Shown one piece after another: positions 48,343 to 55,164 of a stretch of DNA of 56,095 nucleotides. The translations under genes were made by a program, and so were the position numbers. Under the pieces are notes generated by a model, which saw only the letters and a program-made list of their open reading frames with translations, was not told the DNA's origin and did no database searches. The first letter of the stretch is position 1. Every line of letters begins with the position of its first letter. Source of the DNA: Ruminococcus sp. (GTDB lineage Bacteria; Bacillota; Clostridia; Oscillospirales; Ruminococcaceae); assembly GCA_015066975.1 (NCBI GenBank), contig SVNI01000007.1, positions 1 to 56,095 of the forward strand, in the 5' to 3' direction.

Positions 48343-50136
48343 TTAGCCTTTTGTATAGCAGAGCATCAGATAGATAACGCTTGTGCAGACCGCAAACAGC
48401 AGAGAAGCTCCGCCGGAAATTTTAATCGCAAGTTCGCCTTTCTGAGCATCTTTTTCATGAACTTGTTTCAAAATCAGCCCCATACCGAGCGCACCGAGAA
48501 TCACGGTCGGCATGATGTATCTGAAATTCATCGTGCAGGTGAATTTGTAATCGGCGGACATCTTGTAGATGCTCACCATCATGACGGCATAGAAACTGAA
48601 CAGAAATGCTTTCTCAATAGGCTTCATCAGATGATTTTTCCGGAAGCATACCAGAATCAGGCAAATCAGGGCACAGAGAGCAATCAGAACATTCAGCCAG
48701 AACAGAATGAAAGAAATTTTGTTGACAAAGGGAAAATCTTTGAATGTCGTTTCGTTGATATATTCACCAAACAGAGCATTTTTCATCAAGGCGATTATCG
48801 GGTTATGCTCGTTATAGCTTCCGGGCTTGTCGGCAGAATACCACTGTTCATAAACAGAATTGAATTGATAGCCGGAAAAATCAGTGATTCTGTCGATAAA
48901 TTTTTCATTGCCCAGATACTGTGCAAGACTGGTGCTCATTTCCTGAACGTAATTGAACGGTACTTTCCATTTCAGATAGCTCCGTACCTGATACCATAAG
49001 CCCAGCGGTGCACAGAGACAGCCAAACAGCACAAACTGTTTGAATAACTCTTTTCCTTTGGTTTTGAAATTCCGAATCAGAACAATCAGAAATACCAATG
49101 CTACCGGCGGTGCAATCAGCGCGGAAGAAAGCTTTGTCATCATGCCAAATCCGATACAGAGCGCGATATTCAGGATGTTTTTCAGATTAGGGGTATCAAT
49201 CCATTTCAGCGTGCAGAGCACTGCTCCCATAATAAACACCACGGAAAGAATATCATTGTTGATGCATCCCCCGAATAAGATAAATGTCGGATGAAAGCTA
49301 ATCAGAAGCAAAGGGATATATAAAGCTTTTCCGTCAAGCTTGAAATGACGCAGAATTTTATATCCTGTAATCATGATACACATGGAATAAAACAGCGTCA
49401 GTGTCTGAATGCTTTCACGGGCAGGGTTTCTGCCTGTATTCAGGAATGTTTCATTGATATAGACCCATAATGCGCTCAAAGCGTGGTGCAGGGGAGGATG
49501 ATAGAACTGTCTCCGTTCCCGGACGTCAAAATCTGCAAGATGATGATTCACAGCAAGATATTCAATATAGGCAGCGTGACCAGATTCGCCCTCAAATTTG
49601 CCCATATCGTGCTGACGGGTATAAACTGAAGTCCCCAGAATATAATATAATTTCAAAAAAAATCCAATGCCAAGAATCAACAGAGAATTAATTTGTCTCC
49701 GGAAGTTCTGCTTGTCAGCTATGCGGTAAAATCCACAGAGCAGAGCGCATCCACCGGCAAAATGCCAGATTCCCGGATTGTTCGATTTTGAATACAGTAT
49801 CAGCAGAATGAAATCTGCAATCACGGCCAGAACCCCGTAAGTACAGGCTTTTTTCTTATCGAGCTTTCCGGAATGACAAAAATAGACTCCGGAAGCACAT
49901 GTTCCCCATTCAGATACTTTTTTCTTATCGAGCTTTCCGGAATGATAAAAATGCAAAATGACACAGGCGATTCCGCCAAGTACCAGAAATTCTGCCAGCC
50001 ACAGCATATTATTCGGAATGTTTTCGATTGCGCCCATAAAAAACAGATTCTGCAACAGGCACAGGAAAAGCATCCATAAATAAGGATGCGCCCCCAATGA
50101 TTTGACTATCTTATCAGTCATAGTTTGAAAATTCAC
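48343..50136 (-). CDS. GT39/PMT-like membrane glycosyltransferase
   Basis: 597 residues with about a dozen hydrophobic segments. The first outer loop has the family-like acidic and His-rich stretch DMGKFEGESGHAAYIEYLAVNHHLADFDVRERRQFYHPPLHHAL. PMT/ArnT-type enzymes transfer sugars from polyprenyl-phosphate to proteins or cell-surface polymers. The GTG start at 50136 is preceded by AAAGG; ATG at 50121 is an alternative. Near the N-terminus a 23-residue direct duplication (HSGKLDKKK twice) lies between helices. First gene of an operon with the two paralogous membrane proteins. Confidence 0.82.
   Translation of the reverse strand: MNFQTMTDKIVKSLGAHPYLWMLFLCLLQNLFFMGAIENIPNNMLWLAEFLVLGGIACVILHFYHSGKLDKKKVSEWGTCASGVYFCHSGKLDKKKACTYGVLAVIADFILLILYSKSNNPGIWHFAGGCALLCGFYRIADKQNFRRQINSLLILGIGFFLKLYYILGTSVYTRQHDMGKFEGESGHAAYIEYLAVNHHLADFDVRERRQFYHPPLHHALSALWVYINETFLNTGRNPARESIQTLTLFYSMCIMITGYKILRHFKLDGKALYIPLLLISFHPTFILFGGCINNDILSVVFIMGAVLCTLKWIDTPNLKNILNIALCIGFGMMTKLSSALIAPPVALVFLIVLIRNFKTKGKELFKQFVLFGCLCAPLGLWYQVRSYLKWKVPFNYVQEMSTSLAQYLGNEKFIDRITDFSGYQFNSVYEQWYSADKPGSYNEHNPIIALMKNALFGEYINETTFKDFPFVNKISFILFWLNVLIALCALICLILVCFRKNHLMKPIEKAFLFSFYAVMMVSIYKMSADYKFTCTMNFRYIMPTVILGALGMGLILKQVHEKDAQKGELAIKISGGASLLFAVCTSVIYLMLCYTKG
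49848..49954 (-). repeat. 69-bp-offset direct repeat inside the glycosyltransferase gene
   Basis: About 38 bp are nearly identical at 49848-49885 and 49917-49954, offset by 69 bp (23 codons, in frame). Each encodes HSGKLDKKK. Confidence 0.9.
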
Positions 50137-50176
50137 AAGTATCAGCCTTTCTTTATTTTATTATAATAGTGCTTTT

Positions 50177-50205
50177 ATTATATAACATGAGAATTGCTTT
50201 GTCAA
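50177..50205 (-). promoter_or_regulatory. Promoter of the glycosyltransferase operon
   Basis: Perfect TTGACA, 17 nt, TATAAT on the minus strand. Confidence 0.9.
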
Positions 50206-50254
50206 GAAAAAATGCCAGATTCCGGAAAATGGGAATTATTTTTCCGGAATCTGG
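50206..50254 (-). terminator. Terminator overlapping the 3' end of the 121-residue gene
   Basis: GCCAGATTCCGG / CCGGAATCTGGC stem with a U tract on the minus strand. The 5' arm encodes the last codons of the gene at 50236. Confidence 0.88.
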
Positions 50255-50601
50255 CGGAATTCTGTAGAAAGCATTCCCATTGCCGCAAAAGTGGCAACTT
50301 CATCATCGGAAATATCTTTTCCGTGCTTTTCAATAGAAAGTTTCTTTCCGACAATTACATGACATTCGATATTGTCAAGACCGCTTTCCATACGGATGAA
50401 AACTGTTTCACCGCTTGGAAGAGAACCTTCCATGCTGGCATGGAGACGGAGCAGGCCTTCATTGACTTTTTCTCCGTTGATGTATAATGTCATTTTAGAA
50501 GCTTTTGCACTGGAGCGTTTCAGCGTAATCATGATTTCATTGGATTGATAATTATATTTCCAGATTTCGTTTTTCTTCTGGAACGGATTGGAAAAATTCA
50601 T
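50236..50601 (-). CDS. Protein of unknown function
   Basis: 121 residues starting MNFSNPFQKKNEIW, with GGGAGGA upstream; seven further upstream codons are rejected for lack of a ribosome site. Predicted soluble and beta-rich (YNYQSNEIMITLKRSSAKASKMTLYINGEKVNEGLLRLHASMEGSLPSGETVFIRMESG). No family recognised. Monocistronic, with its own promoter and terminator. Confidence 0.72.
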   Translation of the reverse strand: MNFSNPFQKKNEIWKYNYQSNEIMITLKRSSAKASKMTLYINGEKVNEGLLRLHASMEGSLPSGETVFIRMESGLDNIECHVIVGKKLSIEKHGKDISDDEVATFAAMGMLSTEFRQIPEK

Positions 50602-50640
50602 AAAAATATTCCTCCCTGACATTTTTTTGAAATTATCTCT

Positions 50641-50669
50641 ATTATAGCATAGTTCCGGAAGCTTGTCAA
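50641..50669 (-). promoter_or_regulatory. Promoter of the 121-residue protein gene
   Basis: Perfect TTGACA, 17 nt, TATAAT on the minus strand. Confidence 0.9.
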
Positions 50670-50690
50670 ATTATAATGCTGATTTTTAAT

Positions 50691-50726
50691 CAAGTCTTAA
50701 AAATATTTTCTCGCAAAAAAGACTTG
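50691..50726 (+). promoter_or_regulatory. Inverted repeat upstream of the response regulator gene
   Basis: CAAGTCTT (50691-50698) / AAGACTTG (50719-50726), 8-bp perfect arms. The right arm overlaps the -35 box, so it may be an operator. Confidence 0.5.
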
Positions 50727-50752
50727 CCTGTTTTCTGAAAATGTGCTATAAT
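50724..50752 (+). promoter_or_regulatory. Promoter of the two-component operon
   Basis: TTGCCT, 17 nt, TATAAT, 41 nt before the start codon. Confidence 0.85.
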
Positions 50753-50792
50753 AAATTAAAATATAAAAACACATGAAAGGGGCTGTTCAGAA

Positions 50793-51494
50793 ATGAGCAA
50801 ATTATTAATTGTAGATGATGAGGTCAATATCAGGGCTGTCGTCAGAGAATATGCAGAGTTTGAAGAATATCAGGTGGATGAGGCAGAAAACGGCATGGAG
50901 GCTGTCGAGAAATGTAAGCAGAATGATTATGATTTGATTATCATGGATGTCATGATGCCGAAATTAGACGGTTATTCTGCAAGCAAGGAAATCAAGAAAC
51001 ATAAAAATATCCCGATTATTATGCTTTCTGCAAGGGGAGAAGAATATGATAAATTATTCGGCTTTGAAATCGGTGTGGATGATTATGTTGTAAAACCTTT
51101 TTCTCCCAAAGAACTGATGGCACGTGTCAAGGCGGTTCTCATGAGAAGCCGGGCATCTGCTTCCGTTCCGGCCGAACCGCAGGAAGAAAAACGCGAAACA
51201 CTCATCTTTGAAGGACTAGAAATCGACATGGCCGGCCGTGAAGTCTATGTGGACGGCAAAAAAGCTTCCATGACTCCGAAAGAATATGATTTGTTATTCT
51301 ATCTCGTCCGGAATAAGGGATTAGCCCTCACCCGTGACAAGCTTCTGGAATCCGTCTGGGGATATGATTTCTTCGGCGACGACAGAACAGTTGATACACA
51401 TATCAAAATGCTGAGAAACAGTCTCGGGGAGTATAGAAAATTTATCGTTACGCTCCGCGGTATGGGGTATAAATTTGATGCCAATGCAGAATAA
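50793..51494 (+). CDS. OmpR/PhoB-family response regulator
   Basis: 233 residues. Receiver domain about 1-118: Asp8/Asp9 in IVDDEVN, phospho-acceptor Asp52 in IIMDVMMPKLDG, Ser in IIMLSARGEEYD, Lys in VVKPFSPKEL. Winged-helix DNA-binding domain about 135-230 (MTPKEYDLLFYLVRNKGLALTRDKLLESVWGYDFFGDDRTVDTHIKMLRNSLGEYRKFIVTLRGMGYKF). Phosphorylated members bind direct repeats about 11 bp apart. Such repeats lie right after the cognate kinase gene (52951-52990, 53160-53220). It overlaps the kinase gene. Confidence 0.96.
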   Translation: MSKLLIVDDEVNIRAVVREYAEFEEYQVDEAENGMEAVEKCKQNDYDLIIMDVMMPKLDGYSASKEIKKHKNIPIIMLSARGEEYDKLFGFEIGVDDYVVKPFSPKELMARVKAVLMRSRASASVPAEPQEEKRETLIFEGLEIDMAGREVYVDGKKASMTPKEYDLLFYLVRNKGLALTRDKLLESVWGYDFFGDDRTVDTHIKMLRNSLGEYRKFIVTLRGMGYKFDANAE

Positions 51495-52950
51495 AAATCA
51501 AGTGGAACTGACGGCAGAACAGATGGAAACATCTGCTCATAAACAGAAGCCTAAAAAAGAGAAAAGCCGTCTTTCTCTGCATACCCTTCTGGCAATGGCT
51601 TTTATTATCTTTATCGTAATTACTTCCGGACTGTTACTGCTCGAAGTTGTCTTTCTGGAAAAGTTCTATTATTATTTCAAGATTCAGGAAACACAAAGCC
51701 TTGCCACCCAACTGCTGAACGCTTACGGTTCTGAAAGCTTTGAAGAAACTATGCGTTCGGTATCGTTCCGGAATCAGATATGCATTTCCGTCATTGACAG
51801 CCGGAATTATGTGCTGTATCAGAGTGATGTCATGGGAAACAGATGTCTTCTGCACGGCTGGCATAATTATTTGTTCGATATTCGGCAGGAAATCAAGGAA
51901 AGCGAAAACGGTATGATTTGCGTGGATGTCTTTGATGAGCAAATTAACATGAAAACGCTTGTGCTCGGCAGTGTTATCGGGGATGTCAGCAATCCCGACG
52001 GCTATATGATGTTCAATACAGCTCTTGAACCTGTCGGCACAACCGTGCATCTGTTAAAGCGTCTGCTCCTGATGATTGCATTATTATTATTCTGTGTCGG
52101 CTTTATTATCGCACTGATTGTCTCGAAGCGTCTTTCTGTTCCGATTGTGCAGATTACCGAATCTGCCAAACGCATGGCGCACGGCCATTATGATACGGAA
52201 TTCAAGGGCGGAGGCTATAAAGAAGTTGACGAACTAGCCCAGACACTCACCTATGCAGAACACGAAATCTCAAAAGTCGATACCATGCAGAGAGACTTAA
52301 TCGCGAACGTTTCGCATGACTTGAGAACTCCGCTCACTATGCTGAAAGCTTATGCCGAAATGATTCGCGACCTGTCCGGTGATAATCCTGTCAAGAGAAA
52401 TGCACATCTGCAAGTTATTATAGAAGAAACGGACAGGCTTACCATGCTTGTCAATGATATTCTCGATTTGTCAAAGCTCGAAAACGGCAGTCAGAAGCTC
52501 GAACCCTCTGCTTTTGATGTTACCGCATGGATGACGGAAATCTGTTCGCGTTATAAAGGCGTATCGGAACAGATGGGCTATCATCTGTCATTCACACCGG
52601 ATGAGCCCAGAGAAGTCACCTGTGATGCCGGAAAAATGGAACGCGTTGTCTGCAATCTCATCAACAATGCGATTAACTATACCGGGGATGACAAGCAGGT
52701 TTTCGTCCGGCAGGTCAACACGCCGACGGGTGTCAGAATTGAAGTCCGGGATACTGGCGCAGGTATCGAAGAAGATAAAATCAAGAAAATTTTTGACAAG
52801 TATTACCGAAGTGAAAATCATAAGCGCGAAGTTGTCGGGACAGGTCTGGGATTATCCATTGTCAAGGCCATTCTAAAACTGCATAATTTCGGCTTTGGTG
52901 TCCGTTCCAAACTGGGAGAGGGTTCTGTTTTCTGGTTTGAAATCAAGTAA
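51478..52950 (+). CDS. Sensor histidine kinase
   Basis: About 490 residues. The start is ATG at 51478 (or 51484), overlapping the regulator gene by 11-17 bp, so translation is coupled. Transmembrane helices at about 38-60 and 196-216 flank an extracellular domain of about 130 residues without a recognised fold. HAMP domain about 217-268. HisKA with phospho-His near 280 (LIANVSHDLRTPLTMLKAYAEM). HATPase_c with NLINNAINYT, IEVRDTGAGI and GTGLGLSIVKAI. No PAS domain, so it is not a typical WalK. The signal is unknown. The taa stop is directly followed by the first direct-repeat box. Confidence 0.95.
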   Translation: MPMQNKNQVELTAEQMETSAHKQKPKKEKSRLSLHTLLAMAFIIFIVITSGLLLLEVVFLEKFYYYFKIQETQSLATQLLNAYGSESFEETMRSVSFRNQICISVIDSRNYVLYQSDVMGNRCLLHGWHNYLFDIRQEIKESENGMICVDVFDEQINMKTLVLGSVIGDVSNPDGYMMFNTALEPVGTTVHLLKRLLLMIALLLFCVGFIIALIVSKRLSVPIVQITESAKRMAHGHYDTEFKGGGYKEVDELAQTLTYAEHEISKVDTMQRDLIANVSHDLRTPLTMLKAYAEMIRDLSGDNPVKRNAHLQVIIEETDRLTMLVNDILDLSKLENGSQKLEPSAFDVTAWMTEICSRYKGVSEQMGYHLSFTPDEPREVTCDAGKMERVVCNLINNAINYTGDDKQVFVRQVNTPTGVRIEVRDTGAGIEEDKIKKIFDKYYRSENHKREVVGTGLGLSIVKAILKLHNFGFGVRSKLGEGSVFWFEIK

Positions 52951-53006
52951 TTATCACACGGCTTTCACGAAACTATCATGTATTTTTCATGATAATGCTA
53001 TATAAT
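52951..53006 (+). promoter_or_regulatory. Four 11-bp-spaced direct repeats and -10 box of small RNA unit A
   Basis: Heptamers TTATCAC (52951), CTTTCAC (52962), CTATCAT (52973) and TTTTCAT (52984) at exact 11-bp steps. Ten nt after the last comes TATAAT (53001-53006). There is no separate -35 box. This matches the geometry of PhoB-type boxes (7-bp repeat plus 4 bp, ending 10 nt before the -10). Confidence 0.7.
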
Positions 53007-53012
53007 AAACTA

Positions 53013-53135
53013 TGGTCAGTAAAAGCTGACTGTACTTACTATTGATAATAGCGTTTTACCCCAACGTTATTATAAATCCCCAATAATCCCTATATCATGC
53101 ACAAGAGTCCTCTTTGGAGGATTTTTGTGTTTTTT
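53013..53135 (+). ncRNA. Candidate small RNA, unit A
   Basis: No plausible ORF. In order: hairpin GTCAG / CTGAC (53015-53030); an 11-bp hairpin (53045-53073) with a 7-nt loop TTACCCC; an unpaired stretch with AATCCC twice, then TATATCATG (about 53075-53099); terminator AGTCCTC / GAGGATT with TTTG loop and T-rich tail (53106-53135). About 120 nt. The order and the unpaired stretch are shared with unit B. Confidence 0.7.
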
Positions 53136-53159
53136 CATGCTCAAAAATAATATACAGAA

Positions 53160-53236
53160 CTTTCATATTGTTTTCATGTAATTATCACAAAAGGCCGGCA
53201 TCATAACATGAAATTATCACAAAAGGCTGTTATAAT
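53160..53236 (+). promoter_or_regulatory. Direct repeats and -10 box of small RNA unit B
   Basis: Distal heptamers CTTTCAT (53160), TTTTCAT (53171), TTATCAC (53182) at 11-bp steps. Proximal ATAACAT (53203) and TTATCAC (53214), again 11 bp apart. Then exactly 10 nt and TATAAT (53231-53236). About 20 bp around the two TTATCAC boxes (AATTATCACAAAAGGC) are identical, 32 bp apart. Confidence 0.7.
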
Positions 53237-53240
53237 ACAA

Positions 53241-53375
53241 TTGTTCCCGAAAGAGAACAATATTCTCCCCCTTTTAGAGTAATTAACGTCACTCCAGCGT
53301 TAATTATAAAAATCCCTATAATCCCTATATCATGGCAAAGCTCCCTCTGTTTCGGCAGAGGGAGTTTTGTTTTTT
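53241..53375 (+). ncRNA. Candidate small RNA, unit B
   Basis: No plausible ORF. Hairpin TTGTTC / GAACAA (53241-53260); a CCCCC tract (53267-53271); a hairpin TAATTAACG / CGTTAATTA (53280-53306) with a C-rich loop whose last pair would leave CACTCCA; an unpaired stretch with AATCCC twice, then TATATCATG (about 53309-53333), almost identical to unit A; a strong terminator CTCCCTCTG / CAGAGGGAG (53341-53364) plus T tail. About 130 nt. Confidence 0.72.
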
Positions 53376-53382
53376 CGGGTAT

Positions 53383-53416
53383 TAAAAGAACTGACCGCCG
53401 GAAAGCGGTCAGTTCT
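53383..53416 (-). terminator. Terminator of the aminotransferase gene
   Basis: 12-bp stem AGAACTGACCGC / GCGGTCAGTTCT followed by TTTTAAT on the minus strand. Confidence 0.9.
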
Positions 53417-53423
53417 GGAAAGA

Positions 53424-54698
53424 TTATGCATTCAGCAGTTTTTCGGCAGCAGCCATCTTGACACACAGCACGAACAAATCCATTGCTTTCTGGAGTTCTT
53501 CTGCTTCTGGATAAGAAGGTGCAATTCTGATGTTCTTGTCTTCCGGGTCTTTGCCGTAGGGGAACGCTGCACCTGCACCCGTCAGGACAACGCCGGCTTC
53601 CTTGCAAAGCTGAACAATCCGCTTTGCACAGCCTTCCGGTGCGTTGAAAGATACAAAATAGCCGCCCTTCGGTTCTGTCCATTCACCAATGCCAAGAGGC
53701 TTGATTTCTGCATTGAGCGTATCCAGAACAATTCTGAATTTCGGTTCGAGCAGAGCACGCTGTTTTTCCATGTGTGCCAGAATATTTTCATATTTGCCGT
53801 CAAAGAATTTCACATGGCGCATCTGATTGATTTTATCAAAGCTGATAGTGAACGCACCGAGAGCCTTTGTCAGGTCTTTCAGATTTTCTTTGGAAGCAGC
53901 CAGCAGGGAAACACCTGCACCGGCATGAGTGATTTTTGCAGTGGATGCGAAAATATAAACAATATTTTCATTGCCGTTCTTTCGGGCTTCTTCCAGAATC
54001 GGCAGAATCACTTTAGGATTGTCACACAGATGATGAATACAATAGGCATTATCCCAGAAAATACGGAAATCCTTTGCAGCAGGTTTCAGAGCAGCAAATC
54101 TCTTGACAGTTTCATCACTGTAAACTACACCAGACGGATTGGAATACTGCGGCACACACCAGATGCCCTTGATGCTGTCATCTTCTGCGACAAGCTTTTC
54201 AATCATGTCCATATCAGGGCCGTTTTCACTAGTCGGGATGTTAATCATTTCGATACCGAAAAATTCAGTAATTCTGAAATGTCTGTCATAACCCGGCACA
54301 GGACACAGGAATTTTACAGTGTCGAGCTTTCTCCACGGGGTGTTGCCCAGCAGGCCGTGCGTATAAGCATAGCTGATAGTCATGTACATTGCCTGAAGAC
54401 TGGCATTGCCGAACATGAACATTTCATCCGGCTGAACACCTACCATAGGGGCAAATAGTCTCTTGGCTTCCGGGATGCCGTCCAGAAGACCATAGTTTCT
54501 GTAATCTCCTGCTTCTCCGTTCAGGTCATCATTTGTCAGGCAGGTGAGCAGACCGGCACTCAGGTCAAGCTGTTTCGGGGAGGGCTTGCCTCTGGACATA
54601 TCCAGTTTTAAATTCTGGGACTGGTAGTCCGCGTAAGTTTTTTTGCATTCTTCATAAAATGCAGAAAGTTCTGCTGTCTGGTAATCTCTCAGGTTCAT
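53424..54698 (-). CDS. PLP-dependent aminotransferase (MocR-like aspartate/alanine type)
   Basis: 424 residues, fold type I. Features: LKLDMSRGKPSPKQLDLS near the start, MFGNASLQAMYMTISYA, PVPGYDRHF, the GIWCVPQYSNPSGVVYSDE segment, DNAYCIHHL, and PLP-lysine in IFASTAKITHAGAGVSLL. The last part has APSYPEAEELQKAM. The pattern fits the clostridial aspartate/alanine aminotransferase group (Aminotran_MocR). Exact substrate unproven. GAAAGGAAAG lies before the ATG. Monocistronic. Confidence 0.92.
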   Translation of the reverse strand: MNLRDYQTAELSAFYEECKKTYADYQSQNLKLDMSRGKPSPKQLDLSAGLLTCLTNDDLNGEAGDYRNYGLLDGIPEAKRLFAPMVGVQPDEMFMFGNASLQAMYMTISYAYTHGLLGNTPWRKLDTVKFLCPVPGYDRHFRITEFFGIEMINIPTSENGPDMDMIEKLVAEDDSIKGIWCVPQYSNPSGVVYSDETVKRFAALKPAAKDFRIFWDNAYCIHHLCDNPKVILPILEEARKNGNENIVYIFASTAKITHAGAGVSLLAASKENLKDLTKALGAFTISFDKINQMRHVKFFDGKYENILAHMEKQRALLEPKFRIVLDTLNAEIKPLGIGEWTEPKGGYFVSFNAPEGCAKRIVQLCKEAGVVLTGAGAAFPYGKDPEDKNIRIAPSYPEAEELQKAMDLFVLCVKMAAAEKLLNA

Positions 54699-54738
54699 GA
54701 AAGTATCTTTCCTTTCTGGTAATTAAAATTTCTAGTTT

Positions 54739-54767
54739 ATTATACAGCAGAATTGTCAGTTTTGCAA
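54739..54767 (-). promoter_or_regulatory. Promoter of the aminotransferase gene
   Basis: TTGCAA, 17 nt, TATAAT on the minus strand. Confidence 0.82.
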
Positions 54768-54854
54768 GTAATCCGGAGCATTTTATCTGAAAATTTGTAG
54801 CTTTATACGAAAAACAAAACAAATACGGACATTTCCCTGTGAATTTTGTACGCA

Positions 54855-54878
54855 TGACAAATCCATTTGTATTTGTCA
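54855..54878. promoter_or_regulatory. Upstream operator-like inverted repeat of rny
   Basis: TGACAAAT / ATTTGTCA with an 8-nt spacer. Its arms recur in the palindrome at 54933-54948. Confidence 0.55.
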
Positions 54879-54932
54879 GACAAACAAATCCTGTCCGGAA
54901 ATATTCTTTCAGAAAAAATTTTTTCTAGCCCC

Positions 54933-54961
54933 TTGACAAATTTGTCAAAAAAGTTTACAAT
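54933..54961 (+). promoter_or_regulatory. Promoter of rny with overlapping palindrome
   Basis: TTGACA, 17 nt, TACAAT. The -35 hexamer is the left end of a perfect 16-bp palindrome TTGACAAATTTGTCAA (54933-54948), a likely operator. Confidence 0.75.
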
Positions 54962-55164
54962 AATAATATTGTGAATGATATGGATACGCTGTCCACAGCA
55001 GCAATTTATATCTGTAAGCTTGCGCAGGCGTATTTGCGGCTTTATATATTATTATTAATTTTTTTTTGAAAATTGAACAAATACAGGAAGCGGCATTTAC
55101 CGCCTGAGTGGAGTTTTTGCAATTAAATCATGAAAACTTTACAAATTTAAGGGAGGTAATGCAG
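54962..55164 (+). other. Long 5' leader of rny
   Basis: About 200 nt without an ORF that I would support. It contains AAGCGGCATTTACCGCCT (55087-55104), a short GCGG/CCGC hairpin, and an A/T-rich middle. No terminator is visible. Confidence 0.5.

Noticed and set aside
50793-52950. Assignment of the two-component pair as PhoPR or WalRK
   Set aside because: No phosphate genes are nearby, the kinase has no PAS domain, and the domain set is too general to name it.
54933-54948. Terminator at the TTGACAAATTTGTCAA palindrome
   Set aside because: No loop and no T tract; it overlaps the -35 box, so an operator is more likely.
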